64,000 nucleotides of DNA, taken from positions 1 to 64,000 of the forward strand of contig JAFWFZ010000015.1 of NCBI GenBank assembly GCA_017515345.1, in the 5' to 3' direction. Under the pieces are notes generated by a model. The model worked only from the letters and a program-made list of their open reading frames with translations. It was not told where the DNA came from and ran no database searches. The stretch is from Oscillospiraceae bacterium (GTDB lineage Bacteria; Bacillota; Clostridia; Oscillospirales; Oscillospiraceae). Numbering within the stretch: position 1 is the first letter of the stretch; every line of letters begins with the position of its first letter. Positions 31,950 to 40,995 of the stretch are shown piece by piece. Both the position numbers and the translations under genes were made by a program.

Positions 31950-32001
31950 TTCAGGATTTCTCCCTGTTTTTCAGGATGTATTCAGGATACGAGTGTATAA
32001 T
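31950..32001 (+). promoter_or_regulatory. Phased direct repeats and -10 of the two-component operon
   Basis: TTCAGGAT occurs three times (31950-31957, 31970-31977, 31981-31988), at steps of 20 and 11 bases, that is about two and one helical turns. TATAAT follows at 31996-32001 with no -35 box; the repeats cover the -35 region. This is how OmpR-family regulators bind and activate, so the operon probably controls itself. Confidence 0.6.
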
Positions 32002-32077
32002 GCAGAAAATGCGGATCGTATGCTGATTCCGACCGGGATTTTTGTCACCGTGTATCCCGGAGAAGCGGGGGAACAAC

Positions 32078-32749
32078 ATGAAAATACTGATCATTGAAGA
32101 CGAAAAGCTGCTGGCGGACTCCATGAAGGTCCTGCTGGAGAAAAAGGGATTCACCGTGGAGACCGTTTACGACGGGCTGGCCGGCATGGAATATGCGGAG
32201 CTGGGGATCTATGATCTGCTCATCGTGGATGTGATGATCCCCGGCATCAATGGGCTGGAGCTTGTGCGGCGGGTGCGGGCAAAGCGGTTTGCCACCCCTA
32301 TCCTGATGCTCTCCGCCCGTTCCTCGCTGGAGGATCGCGTGGCCGGGCTGAACGCAGGCGCGGACTACTATCTCACCAAGCCCTTTGACGCCAAGGAGCT
32401 CTCGGCGTGCATGAACGCCCTGCTGCGCCGCAACGGCAACCAGATCGACGAGCTTGTTTTCGGCAACACGTCGCTGGATCTCAATTCCGGCACCCTCATC
32501 TGCAGGGAAAAGCGGATCCGCCTCTCCGCCAAGGAGTTCGACGTGATGCGGATCCTGATGCAGTACGGGGAGAACAACCTCCCCAAAAGCGTGATATTGT
32601 CCCGCGTCTGGGGCTATGAGTCCAACGCGGTGGAAAACCATGTGGAGGTCTACGTCGGGTTCCTCAGAAAGAAACTCGCCAGCATCGGCTCCAATGTCCG
32701 GATCGAGGCGATCCGGCGGCTGGGCTATCATCTGGAGGTAAAAACGTAA
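32078..32749 (+). CDS. OmpR-family response regulator
   Basis: 223 residues. Receiver domain 1-115 with the acidic pocket (IIEDE), phosphorylation site Asp51 (IVDVMIPG) and Lys in YLTKPF; winged-helix DNA-binding domain 125-220 (LSAKEFDVMRIL, ENHVEVYVGFLRKKL, RLGYHLE). The chosen ATG has GGGG nine bases upstream; an in-frame TTG at 32042 is less likely. Stop and the kinase start overlap as TAATG. Confidence 0.93.
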   Translation: MKILIIEDEKLLADSMKVLLEKKGFTVETVYDGLAGMEYAELGIYDLLIVDVMIPGINGLELVRRVRAKRFATPILMLSARSSLEDRVAGLNAGADYYLTKPFDAKELSACMNALLRRNGNQIDELVFGNTSLDLNSGTLICREKRIRLSAKEFDVMRILMQYGENNLPKSVILSRVWGYESNAVENHVEVYVGFLRKKLASIGSNVRIEAIRRLGYHLEVKT

Positions 32750-33954
32750 TGCTGAACAAGCTGCGCGCCAAATTCATCCTTATCATCATGATCATCTCGG
32801 TGACCATGATCGGAGCGCTGGTCGTCCTGTTGGGTGCAAACGCTTCCCGGAGTATTGGGCGCGAAAGCCTCGGTCATCTGAGCGGCCGTTCCATCATCTT
32901 TAACATGGCGACTACCATGAATCCTGCCCTGCAGGAGATGTACAGCCGCGTCTATCCCTCCTACTTTGCCCTGTCCTCGGCGGAGGATGCGCCCGTGTTC
33001 TCCTACGGTGAGGTGACCGTAGACCTGAACGACAGCGCCGTGCGGGCGGATATCTATAACTCCGCCGCAAACAGCTCGAAGAATGACGGCATCCTGGGCA
33101 AATACCGGCTCCGATTCCTCAAGAGGGAGCTCTCCGGTTATATCATATTCTCGGACGCGGCGGACGAGCTGTCCGCACGTACACACGTGTGGCTGAACAG
33201 CATCCTGCTGGGCCTGGCCAGCATCCTGATCCTGTTCGTCATCAGCCTGCTGGTATCCAAAGCGGCGATCAGGCCTGCGATGGACGCTCTGTCACAGCAG
33301 AAGCAGTTCATCGCCGACGTATCCCACGAGCTGAAAACGCCTGTCACCGTGATGCTCACCAATGCGGAGCTGCTGTCGTCGGACGGGGCGGATCGGGCGT
33401 CCCAAAAGCAGTATTCCGACAATATCCTCGTCACAGCGAAACAGATGCGCACTCTGGTGGAGCAGCTCCTGGAGCTGGCTCGCATCGACAGCAGCGGCGC
33501 CGCCCTCAATTTGGAGCCGTTGGATCTCAGCGTGCTCGTGTCAGATACCATGCTTCCCTTCGACCCGGTATTCTATGAAAACGGGCGCTCTCTGAGCTCC
33601 GACATCGAGCCGGGCGTCGTCGTCAAGGGCAGCGCGGAGCATCTGGCCCAGGTGCTGGATATCCTGCTGGACAACGCGCTGAAATACGCAGACCCCGGAA
33701 CCGAAGTAACGGTACGGCTGAAAAGCGCCTCCAGGTCCTGCCTCCTGTCGGTGGAGAGCCGCGGGGCGGAAATCGGGCCGGAGGAGCGGAAGAATATCTT
33801 CAAACGCTTCTATACCGCGGACAAGGCCCGCACCTCCGGCAGCTACGGCCTGGGTCTTGCCATTGCGGACGGGATCGTGGAGATGCACCACGGAAAGATC
33901 TGGGCGGAGAGCGAAGGCGGGCTCAACACCTTCACCGTGCAGCTCCCTTTATAA
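32749..33954 (+). CDS. Sensor histidine kinase
   Basis: 401 residues. Membrane helices at about 8-29 and 147-166 bracket an extracellular sensor of about 115 residues with no known domain; there is no clear HAMP. The dimerisation helix has His193 in DVSHELKTPVTV, then the N box (LDNALKYAD), and G boxes (SYGLGLAIADGIV, GLNTFTV). Translationally coupled to its regulator. The ligand is unknown; the upstream ABC exporter suggests a stress or antibiotic signal. Confidence 0.92.
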   Translation: MLNKLRAKFILIIMIISVTMIGALVVLLGANASRSIGRESLGHLSGRSIIFNMATTMNPALQEMYSRVYPSYFALSSAEDAPVFSYGEVTVDLNDSAVRADIYNSAANSSKNDGILGKYRLRFLKRELSGYIIFSDAADELSARTHVWLNSILLGLASILILFVISLLVSKAAIRPAMDALSQQKQFIADVSHELKTPVTVMLTNAELLSSDGADRASQKQYSDNILVTAKQMRTLVEQLLELARIDSSGAALNLEPLDLSVLVSDTMLPFDPVFYENGRSLSSDIEPGVVVKGSAEHLAQVLDILLDNALKYADPGTEVTVRLKSASRSCLLSVESRGAEIGPEERKNIFKRFYTADKARTSGSYGLGLAIADGIVEMHHGKIWAESEGGLNTFTVQLPL

Positions 33955-33969
33955 ACCCCAATCATAACA

Positions 33970-34001
33970 AAAGCTCCGGGCGCATTTGCGCCCGGAGCTT
34001 T
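33970..34001. terminator. Bidirectional terminator between the kinase gene and rlmH
   Basis: AAAGCTCCGGGCGCA / TGCGCCCGGAGCTTT, perfect 15-bp stem with a 2-base core loop and flanking A and T runs. Confidence 0.88.
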
Positions 34002-34032
34002 CTGCGCCTCGCCTGCGGCGGGCGCTCCGTCT

Positions 34033-34515
34033 TCACTTGTGGTATTTTCCGCCCTCCGCGATCTGGAAGCTGCGGTAGAGCTGTTCCAAAAGCATTACCC
34101 GCGCCAGGTGGTGGGGGAACGTCATTTTCGAGAGGGAGAGCCGCAGTCCGGCCTCAGCCTTCACCGAATCGTGGAGGCCATAGGAACCGCCGATGATGAA
34201 GCAGAGCTTTGACCCTCCGGCGACGGCCAGCCGCTGCACCTCCCCGGAAAAGCGGACGCTGTCCAGCTCATTTCCCTCCACACACATGGCGATCACCGCG
34301 GCGCCCCGGGGGATCTTCGCCGTAATGGCCGCCGCTTCCCGCTTCATGGCCGCTTCCCGCTGGGCGTCAGACGGGGCCTCCGGCAGCCGGACCTCCGGCA
34401 GCTCACAGACCTCGACCCGGCACCACGCCCCCAGCCGCTTGATATACTCCTCAGCGGCGGCGATGTAGTGCTTCTCCTTCATTTTTCCGATACAGATCAG
34501 CGTGATGCTTGTCAT
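34033..34515 (-). CDS. rlmH: 23S rRNA pseudouridine-1915 N3-methyltransferase
   Basis: 160 residues, a SPOUT-class methyltransferase acting on helix 69 of 23S rRNA with SAM. Hallmarks are ICIGKMKEKHY at the N-terminus, the knot region FIIGGSYGL, LSLSKMTFPHHLARVMLLEQLYR and the invariant C-terminal YHK. Its ATG overlaps the stop of the upstream yycJ gene by one base (TAATG). The yycJ-rlmH order is the same as in many Bacillota. Confidence 0.97.
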   Translation of the reverse strand: MTSITLICIGKMKEKHYIAAAEEYIKRLGAWCRVEVCELPEVRLPEAPSDAQREAAMKREAAAITAKIPRGAAVIAMCVEGNELDSVRFSGEVQRLAVAGGSKLCFIIGGSYGLHDSVKAEAGLRLSLSKMTFPHHLARVMLLEQLYRSFQIAEGGKYHK

Positions 34516-35288
34516 TATATTATGTAAACCTCCCCGGCACACCGGGCAGGGGCTACGGCCAGCTCCGTCTCCGCCCCCAGCTCGCGGAGGGCGGCGGAAA
34601 CCGTGTCCCGCGCCAGGCGGGGCGTATTGTTTTGTTCGCTCAAGTGGGCCAGCACGATCCTGCGCGCGCCGCCGTCGGCGATGGCGCGGGCAAGGGCGGC
34701 AGACGCGTCGTTGGAGAGATGACCGCGATCGGAGAGGATGCGCCGCTTCAGCGGGTAGGGATAGGGGCCGGTGCGGAGCAGCTCTACGTCGTGGTTAGCC
34801 TCGATCACGGCCATGTCCACACCCCGCGCGGCCTCCGCCACCTCCCGGGTGACACAGCCCAGGTCCGTGGCAAACAGCAGGGCCTTTCCTCCGCCCTCGA
34901 TCCGGTAGCCAACGCTCTCCGGCGCGTCATGCATGGTGCGGAAGCTCCTGATCTCCAGCGGTCCGATCCGGATGGCGCCGGAGGCGTCGAACAGCGTCAT
35001 GCACTTCTCCAGCTCCGGTGTGGCCTCGCAGAGGATCTCTCCGGTGATCCGGGTGGCAAAAACGCGGGCAGCGTGATATTTCGCCATCATCTTAAGTCCG
35101 CAGATGTGGTCGGCGTGCGCATGGGTCATGACGATCCCGCTGAGATCACCCGGCGTCAGATCCAGCGCGCGGAGAGCTCCCGTGACGCGGCGCATGGAGA
35201 TGCCGCAGTCGATAAGGATGTGCGTATCATCTTGGGATACGAGGGTGCAGTTCCCGGACGAGGAGCTGGCCAGGGTACGAATTCTCAT
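34515..35288 (-). CDS. walJ: Metallo-beta-lactamase-fold hydrolase of the WalJ/YycJ type
   Basis: 257 residues. Opens ASSSSGNCTLV, has the metal motif HAHADH (near 58-63) and later His/Asp ligands (ATDLG, NHD). YycJ/WalJ proteins belong to the WalRK neighbourhood and have been linked to DNA exonuclease activity and cell wall-replication coordination; the exact role is not settled. Of two ATGs the second (35288) has GGGAG five bases upstream. A 10-bp hairpin lies just before its site (35310-35334). Confidence 0.9.
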   Translation of the reverse strand: MRIRTLASSSSGNCTLVSQDDTHILIDCGISMRRVTGALRALDLTPGDLSGIVMTHAHADHICGLKMMAKYHAARVFATRITGEILCEATPELEKCMTLFDASGAIRIGPLEIRSFRTMHDAPESVGYRIEGGGKALLFATDLGCVTREVAEAARGVDMAVIEANHDVELLRTGPYPYPLKRRILSDRGHLSNDASAALARAIADGGARRIVLAHLSEQNNTPRLARDTVSAALRELGAETELAVAPARCAGEVYII

Positions 35289-35309
35289 ACTGACTCCCAT
35301 GAATCGTCA

Positions 35310-35334
35310 CAGGCGGCGGATAAACCGCCGCCTG
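35310..35334. other. GC-rich hairpin in the murA-walJ spacer
   Basis: CAGGCGGCGG / CCGCCGCCTG with a 5-base loop. On the minus strand no T-run follows, so it may cut expression of walJ-rlmH only partly; on the plus strand it is followed by ATTTTTT but no plus-strand gene precedes it. Confidence 0.5.
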
Positions 35335-35377
35335 CGTATTTTTTCGGTTTTCAGTCAACTTAAATAGAGGCGCCGGA

Positions 35378-36673
35378 TCACGATACCTGCTCCTGCCGCT
35401 GAGGCTCGTCGGGCATATCCACGCAGCGGATATCCGCGCCCAGGGAGCGCAGCTTTTCCACGATGTCCTCGTAGCCGCGCTCGATATAGCTGATCCCCTC
35501 GATCATCGTGGTGCCCCTGGCGGCGAGGCCTGCGATCACGCAGGCGGCGCCGGCGCGCAGGTCGCACGCCTTGATGGTGGCCCCTGTCAGCGCATCTACC
35601 CCTTCGATGATAGCGGTGCGGCCGCTGACCTGGATGCGGGCGCCCATCTTCGCCAGCTCATCCACGTATTTATACCGATTGTCCCATACGCCCTCGGTCA
35701 CCACGCTGGTCCCCTCCGCCAGGCAGAGGACGGTGGAGATCTGCGGCTGCATATCGGTGGGGAACCCGGGATAGGGCATGGTCTTGATATTGGTGCGCTT
35801 CAGGCTGTCCCGGCGCACGATGCGGACGGCGTCGTCCATCTCCGTGACCTCAACGCCCATCTCCTGGAGCTTGCCGGTGATGCAGTCCAGATGCTTGGGG
35901 ATCACGTTTTTCACCGTGACGTCGCCGCCGGTGGCCGCCGCCGCCGCGATGTAGGTCCCCGCCTCGATCTGATCCGGGATGATCGAGTAAAAGCCGCCGT
36001 GCAGGTGACTGACGCCGTTGACCTTGATGACATTGGTGCCCGCACCGCGGACGTCCGCCCCCATGGAGTTCAGGAAGTTCGCCAGGTCCACGATGTGGGG
36101 CTCCCGCGCGGCATTCTCAATCACCGTTTTTCCCTTGGCCAGAACGGCCGCCAGCATCAGGTTGATGGTAGCCCCCACAGACACCACGTCCAGCAGGATG
36201 TTCGCCCCGTGGAGCCGACCCGAAGTTTCGGCGCAAACGATGCCGTTCTTCACCTCCACCGATGCGCCCATGGCGGTAAAGCCCTTGACGTGCTGGTCAA
36301 TGGGCCGCACGCCGCCGAAATTGCACCCGCCGGGCATGGAGACGGTCGCCTTTCCATAGCGGCCGAGCATGGCGCCGATCAGGTAATAGGACGCGCGCAG
36401 ACGGCGCATCATATCAAATGTCGCTTCAGCCTGGGTAATGGCGGAGCAGTCGATGTCCATGGTGTGCTTGTTGACTGTTTTGATCTCCGCGCCCATTTCC
36501 TGAAGGATATTCAGCATCATGGTCACATCGGAGATCTGGGGGATATTCTCAATCCTGCACGGTCCGTTTACCAGAAGGACCGCAGGTATGATGGCAACAG
36601 CTGCATTCTTCGCGCCGCTGATGGTGACCTCACCATTCAGCTCCCGGCCGCCATTTATGACGTATTTAGTCAT
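35378..36673 (-). CDS. murA: UDP-N-acetylglucosamine 1-carboxyvinyltransferase
   Basis: 431 residues. First committed step of peptidoglycan synthesis: transfer of enolpyruvate from PEP to UDP-GlcNAc in the cytoplasm. GAKNAA near residue 20 holds the active-site Lys, and the catalytic loop GGCNFGGVRPIDQH carries the Cys attacked by fosfomycin. It sits between yycI and yycJ, which links wall synthesis with the WalRK regulon, and has its own promoter. Confidence 0.97.
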   Translation of the reverse strand: MTKYVINGGRELNGEVTISGAKNAAVAIIPAVLLVNGPCRIENIPQISDVTMMLNILQEMGAEIKTVNKHTMDIDCSAITQAEATFDMMRRLRASYYLIGAMLGRYGKATVSMPGGCNFGGVRPIDQHVKGFTAMGASVEVKNGIVCAETSGRLHGANILLDVVSVGATINLMLAAVLAKGKTVIENAAREPHIVDLANFLNSMGADVRGAGTNVIKVNGVSHLHGGFYSIIPDQIEAGTYIAAAAATGGDVTVKNVIPKHLDCITGKLQEMGVEVTEMDDAVRIVRRDSLKRTNIKTMPYPGFPTDMQPQISTVLCLAEGTSVVTEGVWDNRYKYVDELAKMGARIQVSGRTAIIEGVDALTGATIKACDLRAGAACVIAGLAARGTTMIEGISYIERGYEDIVEKLRSLGADIRCVDMPDEPQRQEQVS

Positions 36674-36738
36674 TGTCCTGTCCTTTCAGGGTTTGGTATT
36701 TGTTGGAAATTGTGCCTTATTTACGAAAGATCGTATAG

Positions 36739-36767
36739 ATTATACTATCAAAGCGCCAATATTGCAA
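36739..36767 (-). promoter_or_regulatory. Promoter of murA
   Basis: On the minus strand TTGCAA (36762-36767), 17-base spacer, TATAAT (36739-36744). Confidence 0.75.
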
Positions 36768-36804
36768 GTATACATATTGCTTTTTTTCTGTGATTATGAA
36801 AACC

Positions 36805-37599
36805 TTACGTGAGCTGGACCCCGCTGACGGCACTGATCTGGTATTCTCCCGTGTCGGTGACGAGCTTCCATGCCGGCTGCAGCTCCACCGCGCCGAATAC
36901 GGAGGTGTTCATCACGTATCCCGGAAAGATGTCGTACACATGGGTACAGGCCACGTCGCCGGAGAGGACCAGGGACAGGAACCGCATCAACGCGGAGGCG
37001 CAGGTCATGCCGCCGCTGCCCGCCGGGGCGCCCCCGGAGGCCGCCAGCCGCCCGGAAATGCGGAGGAGGCTGCCCTCCTGAAAACTCAATTCCAGTATAC
37101 AGTTGAAGATTGGGACGTCCTGCACGGTCTGCACCGCCCGCGCCGTATCGCCGGTGATCACCGCCGTTTCCGCCGTTAGGCCGAGCTGGTGCATGAGCCG
37201 CTTCACCGCGGCCTCGGTACATTCGGCGGGATACGCTCCGGGCTCCAGACCGACCTCGAATTCGCCCCCGCTCCGGAACAGGGCAGTGCCCTGCTCCGAC
37301 GTATATAAGTATATGCTGCCGCCCTGGTCGGATACGCTGGTCTCGCCCAGGAGCCGCCGGGCAAGCTCCTCCTCTGCCTGAATGCTGCGGGGCCAGGAGC
37401 GGCCTGCCGGTGTATCGCTGAGCTTCAGATCGCGGGAGAGGAACACGCCGTTTTTCGTGTAGAGCTCCGTGATGCGCTGCAGCTCCTCCGCCCGGGCACG
37501 GTTCTCGGCCGTGTGGTCGATGGCGATAAACGTCAGAAACAGCAGATTGATAATAACCAGTACGCCGATGATGATGGATTTGATCCTTGAAACGGGCAT
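36805..37599 (-). CDS. yycI: YycI-like membrane-anchored regulator of WalK
   Basis: 264 residues. One N-terminal membrane helix (about 8-27) and an extracellular domain. Sequence likeness to Bacillus YycI is weak; the call rests on topology, length and the order walR-walK-yycH-yycI. In Bacillus, YycH and YycI contact WalK in the membrane and set its activity. Start ATG follows GGAGGG and lies 15 bases after the yycH stop. Confidence 0.7.
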   Translation of the reverse strand: MPVSRIKSIIIGVLVIINLLFLTFIAIDHTAENRARAEELQRITELYTKNGVFLSRDLKLSDTPAGRSWPRSIQAEEELARRLLGETSVSDQGGSIYLYTSEQGTALFRSGGEFEVGLEPGAYPAECTEAAVKRLMHQLGLTAETAVITGDTARAVQTVQDVPIFNCILELSFQEGSLLRISGRLAASGGAPAGSGGMTCASALMRFLSLVLSGDVACTHVYDIFPGYVMNTSVFGAVELQPAWKLVTDTGEYQISAVSGVQLT

Positions 37600-37614
37600 G
37601 TCGTTCCCTCCGTT

Positions 37615-38847
37615 TCATTCCGCTGCGGTCAGCAGCGTCCACCGGGGGACATAGTCCCCCGCCGCACCGTCGTAGACGAGCCGGAACCCGCCCGGGGATG
37701 CGGCAGCGGCCTGGATCTCCGGCAGCAGCTCCCGCTCCTCTTCCACCAGGGAGAATCGGTAGAGCCGGAGGTCCATCTCTGTGACAACGCCCCCCTCCAG
37801 GGTGATCGAGGCGGCGTGCGCCCCGTCGGGCAGGGACAGGAGCCCGCCCGCGATGCAGTAGTCAAATGCCGTCACGGTCACGCTGCCGGCGGTCACGGTC
37901 CCGGCATAGCAGTAGTCCGCGTCCCCGGCAAAGAGGGGCAGGAGCTTGCTGCAAATACGTTCTGCCTGCTCGATATCGCCGAAGAAGGTGCTCTGCCTGC
38001 GCTTGGCCTCGCCGCTGAAGCGGTAAGCCACGGCGCCGTCCGGGGAGATGCGCAGGGTAAAGTCCGTCGCCACGTAAACGTAGGTGCCGTCACCCTCCAT
38101 ATATCCGGATCTTTCAAACACGGCGGCATCCAGCGCCTCCAGCAGCTCATAGCGCGCCTCCTGCCCGATCATGGGCTCGGAGGAAACGGCCAGCCGATGG
38201 GCGGCCGAATCCGGGAAAAGGAGCTGGCTGCCGCAGCCGAACGCCTCCAGCGTGTCCAGTTCAAAGGCAAACACCGCCCGCTCTGAACAGAGCTCCCCCA
38301 GTCCCTGCACCGCATCCGCGGGCACGGCCGTAGCGCACTCGAAGCACGCCCCCGTTCCGTCTCGGAAACAGAGCCGATCGCTGGAAAGGCACAGGGCGGC
38401 CACATTGCTGGACTCCATGGCGCCGGCCTCCGTGCCCAGCCATGCGCAGAGCACCGCCATGGGCACAGGCTCGTAGTATTCATAATAGACACCAGGAGAG
38501 AGGAGGAATTCCCGCCATCTGGCCTCGTCCACAGCCGTAGGCTCACCTGCGGAGCCCAGCGCCTCAGAAAACAGCTTCACCGTTTTTTCAAAGACGGAGG
38601 TAAGCTCCTCTCCGTCGTATTTGGCGGCCGTATGTGTTCCGTCCTGCCCCGTCACGGCGATGCACATGGGCTTTGCCGCGCCGCGGGACTCGCCGAACGT
38701 CTGCGACGGATCGCCCGACGTACCGCTCTGGCTCCCGGCTCCGCCGGGGATGGGAAAGATGCGGGAATACAGCCCCAGGGCAACGGCGGAGATCACCAGC
38801 AGCACGATGACCGCTGTCTTGACCGCTTCGATGACCCGCCTGCTCAT
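37615..38847 (-). CDS. yycH: YycH-like membrane-anchored regulator of WalK
   Basis: 410 residues, one N-terminal membrane helix (about 10-28) followed by a Ser/Gly-rich linker and a large extracellular part. Its start overlaps the walK stop (ATGA), so it is translationally coupled to the kinase. As for yycI, identity to Bacillus YycH is low and the call rests on position and topology. Confidence 0.7.
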   Translation of the reverse strand: MSRRVIEAVKTAVIVLLVISAVALGLYSRIFPIPGGAGSQSGTSGDPSQTFGESRGAAKPMCIAVTGQDGTHTAAKYDGEELTSVFEKTVKLFSEALGSAGEPTAVDEARWREFLLSPGVYYEYYEPVPMAVLCAWLGTEAGAMESSNVAALCLSSDRLCFRDGTGACFECATAVPADAVQGLGELCSERAVFAFELDTLEAFGCGSQLLFPDSAAHRLAVSSEPMIGQEARYELLEALDAAVFERSGYMEGDGTYVYVATDFTLRISPDGAVAYRFSGEAKRRQSTFFGDIEQAERICSKLLPLFAGDADYCYAGTVTAGSVTVTAFDYCIAGGLLSLPDGAHAASITLEGGVVTEMDLRLYRFSLVEEERELLPEIQAAAASPGGFRLVYDGAAGDYVPRWTLLTAAE

Positions 38848-40310
38848 AGCGATTCCGCTCCGGGGGCGTCGGCCGGCCCGTTGACGGGCAGGTACACAGT
38901 GACCGTGGTGCCCTCTCCCTCCCGACTCTCGATGACCATTTTCCCACCGTGCCGCTCCACGATCTCATGGGCAATGGAGAGGCCCAGTCCCGTTCCGCCG
39001 GAGGCGCGGGAACGCGCCTTATCCACCCGGTAGAAGCGGTCGAATACCCGGGGCAGGTCTGCCTCCGGGATCCCGATGCCGGAATCCTGCACCCGGATCC
39101 AGACCTGCCCATCCAGTGCGCCGCTGGAGATTTCGATGGTGCCGCCCTCCGGCGTGTATTTCACTGCGTTGGAGAGGATGTTCATGAGCACCTGCTCGAT
39201 GCGGGAGCGATCGCCCACTACGTAGGGCATGCGCCACTCCAGCTCGAGATTTACGATGTGGCCGCGTTTCTTCGCGTCCAGCGCCACGGCGGCATATACG
39301 TCCCGCACGGACCGCTCCAAATCAAACCGCTCGAAATTCAACGCCCAGCTGCCGGAGTCGAATTTTGAGAGATCCAGCAGGTCCTGCACGATCTTCGTCA
39401 TCCGGTCGCTCTCGTTGACGATGACGCCCAGAAATTCCTTCTGCATCTCCGGCGGCATATCTCCTCCGTCGGAGAGCGTCTCCGCGTAGCTGCGGATGCT
39501 CGTCAGGGGCGTTCTCAGCTCGTGGGAGACGTTTGCCACAAATTCCCGCCGGAGCGTCTCGGCATTTTTCAGCTCCTCCAGCGTCGTCTCCAGCCGCTGG
39601 GCCATCTCGTTGAACGTGGCGGCCAGGTTGCCCACCTCGTCCCCCGACTCCACCGTGATCTTTCGGGAGAAATCGCCCCCCGCCATGGCGTCGGCCGCCT
39701 TCGTCATATCCAGGATTGGCCGCAGCAGCGTTCTCGCCAGGATCACGCTCAGCGCGGCGGAGATGACGAAGCCCACGGCCACGGACTGGAGGATGAGCCG
39801 GATGAGCTCCCAGCTCAGGTCCTGCGCGGTCTGGCGGTTGTCCTTCACATAGATGATGTAGTCGCCCACAGGCACGGCCACGTCCATCAGGTCGCCGTAA
39901 CCGGGCTCCGCCCCCTCACTGCCGGTCATGGCGGTAAGGATGTTGTTCGTAAACTCCAGCTCGGTGACGCCGTCGGACCCCGCCATCACCCGGCCGTCAG
40001 ACATGCGGAGGATGTAGAAGTTCCGCGTGTCCGCGTCAATGCCCAGCTTGCCCGAATAGGCGGACAGGATATCATTCAGCTTCTCGGGCGCGTCCTCCTC
40101 CCGGGCAGCGCTGTAGAGGGACGCCGCCATCTGTTCATTGGCGAAGGCGGCGCTCATCTCCTTATAGAATGCGCTGGTAAAAAAGGTCTGCACGCCGCGC
40201 ACAAGGAACACGCATACTACGGCCATGAGCAGCAGTATGAGCAGCAGCATAATGAAAATGAGCTTCGTCCGAAGGCTGCGAAGGGCCCCGGGCTGGACAT
40301 CAGTTTTCAA
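38844..40310 (-). CDS. walK: Cell-wall sensor histidine kinase WalK
   Basis: 488 residues. Membrane helices at about 17-38 and 174-195 flank an extracellular sensor (about 135 residues); a HAMP linker follows (LRPILDMTKAADAMAGGDFSRKI), then the His box VSHELRTPLTS, N box NILSNAVKYTPEG and G boxes (DSGIGIPE, GGTGLGLSIAHEIV). The cytoplasmic PAS domain of Bacillus WalK is absent. The start appears to be TTG at 40310, inside the last codons of walR (11-base overlap); no ATG is available before the first membrane helix. Confidence 0.9.
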   Translation of the reverse strand: MKTDVQPGALRSLRTKLIFIMLLLILLLMAVVCVFLVRGVQTFFTSAFYKEMSAAFANEQMAASLYSAAREEDAPEKLNDILSAYSGKLGIDADTRNFYILRMSDGRVMAGSDGVTELEFTNNILTAMTGSEGAEPGYGDLMDVAVPVGDYIIYVKDNRQTAQDLSWELIRLILQSVAVGFVISAALSVILARTLLRPILDMTKAADAMAGGDFSRKITVESGDEVGNLAATFNEMAQRLETTLEELKNAETLRREFVANVSHELRTPLTSIRSYAETLSDGGDMPPEMQKEFLGVIVNESDRMTKIVQDLLDLSKFDSGSWALNFERFDLERSVRDVYAAVALDAKKRGHIVNLELEWRMPYVVGDRSRIEQVLMNILSNAVKYTPEGGTIEISSGALDGQVWIRVQDSGIGIPEADLPRVFDRFYRVDKARSRASGGTGLGLSIAHEIVERHGGKMVIESREGEGTTVTVYLPVNGPADAPGAESL

Positions 40311-40977
40311 AGTAATAACCTACTCCCCGTTTTGTCATCACATGGGCAGGGTTGGCGGAGTCGTCCTCCACCTTCTCCCGCAGGCGCCGCACGGCAACGT
40401 CCACCGCCCGGAGATCGCCCAGGAAGTCGTACTGCCACACCTCGCGCAGCAGCTCCTCCCGGGAGAATACCTTTCCCGGCGCGGCGGCCAGGTATCTGAG
40501 CAGCTCGAATTCCCGCTGGGTCAGCTCCAGCGGCTGTCCATCCTTGTAGGCGGTGTAGCGTTCCCCGTCGATGACGATCCCTTTCGTGACGCCGGGAACC
40601 GCCTCGATGGCCCCGGTGCGGCGAATGTTGGCCTTCACCCGGGCGGAAACCTCCCGGATGGAGAAGGGCTTCGTGATGTAGTCGTCCGCGCCCAGCTCAA
40701 GTCCGAGGACTTTGTCCGTCTCCTCCTCCCGGGCCGTCAGCATGATAATGGGGATGGTGAGGTTGTGCCGCCGGATGTGGCGGCAGACCTCGAACCCGTC
40801 CATCTCCGGCAGCATCACGTCCAGCAGCACCAGATCGGGGTTTTCGCTCTCCACCAGCCGGAGGGCGCTTTTCCCGTCGTATGCCTCCAGGGTGTCATAG
40901 CCCTCCTTCCGCATATTGAAGCGGAGGATATCGACGATGTTTTTCTCGTCGTCGACGATCAGAATGGTCTTTCCCAT
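40300..40977 (-). CDS. walR: Cell-wall response regulator WalR
   Basis: 225 residues, OmpR family. Phosphoacceptor Asp53 in LLDVMLPEMDG, Lys in YITKPFS, and a winged helix ending KRGVGYYFEN, very typical of WalR. It controls wall hydrolases and is essential in many Bacillota. The start follows GAGGTG; only 18 bases separate it from the upstream NUDIX gene, so it is transcribed within a longer run. Confidence 0.92.
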   Translation of the reverse strand: MGKTILIVDDEKNIVDILRFNMRKEGYDTLEAYDGKSALRLVESENPDLVLLDVMLPEMDGFEVCRHIRRHNLTIPIIMLTAREEETDKVLGLELGADDYITKPFSIREVSARVKANIRRTGAIEAVPGVTKGIVIDGERYTAYKDGQPLELTQREFELLRYLAAAPGKVFSREELLREVWQYDFLGDLRAVDVAVRRLREKVEDDSANPAHVMTKRGVGYYFEN

Positions 40978-40995
40978 GTTTCACCTCGCCAGGAA

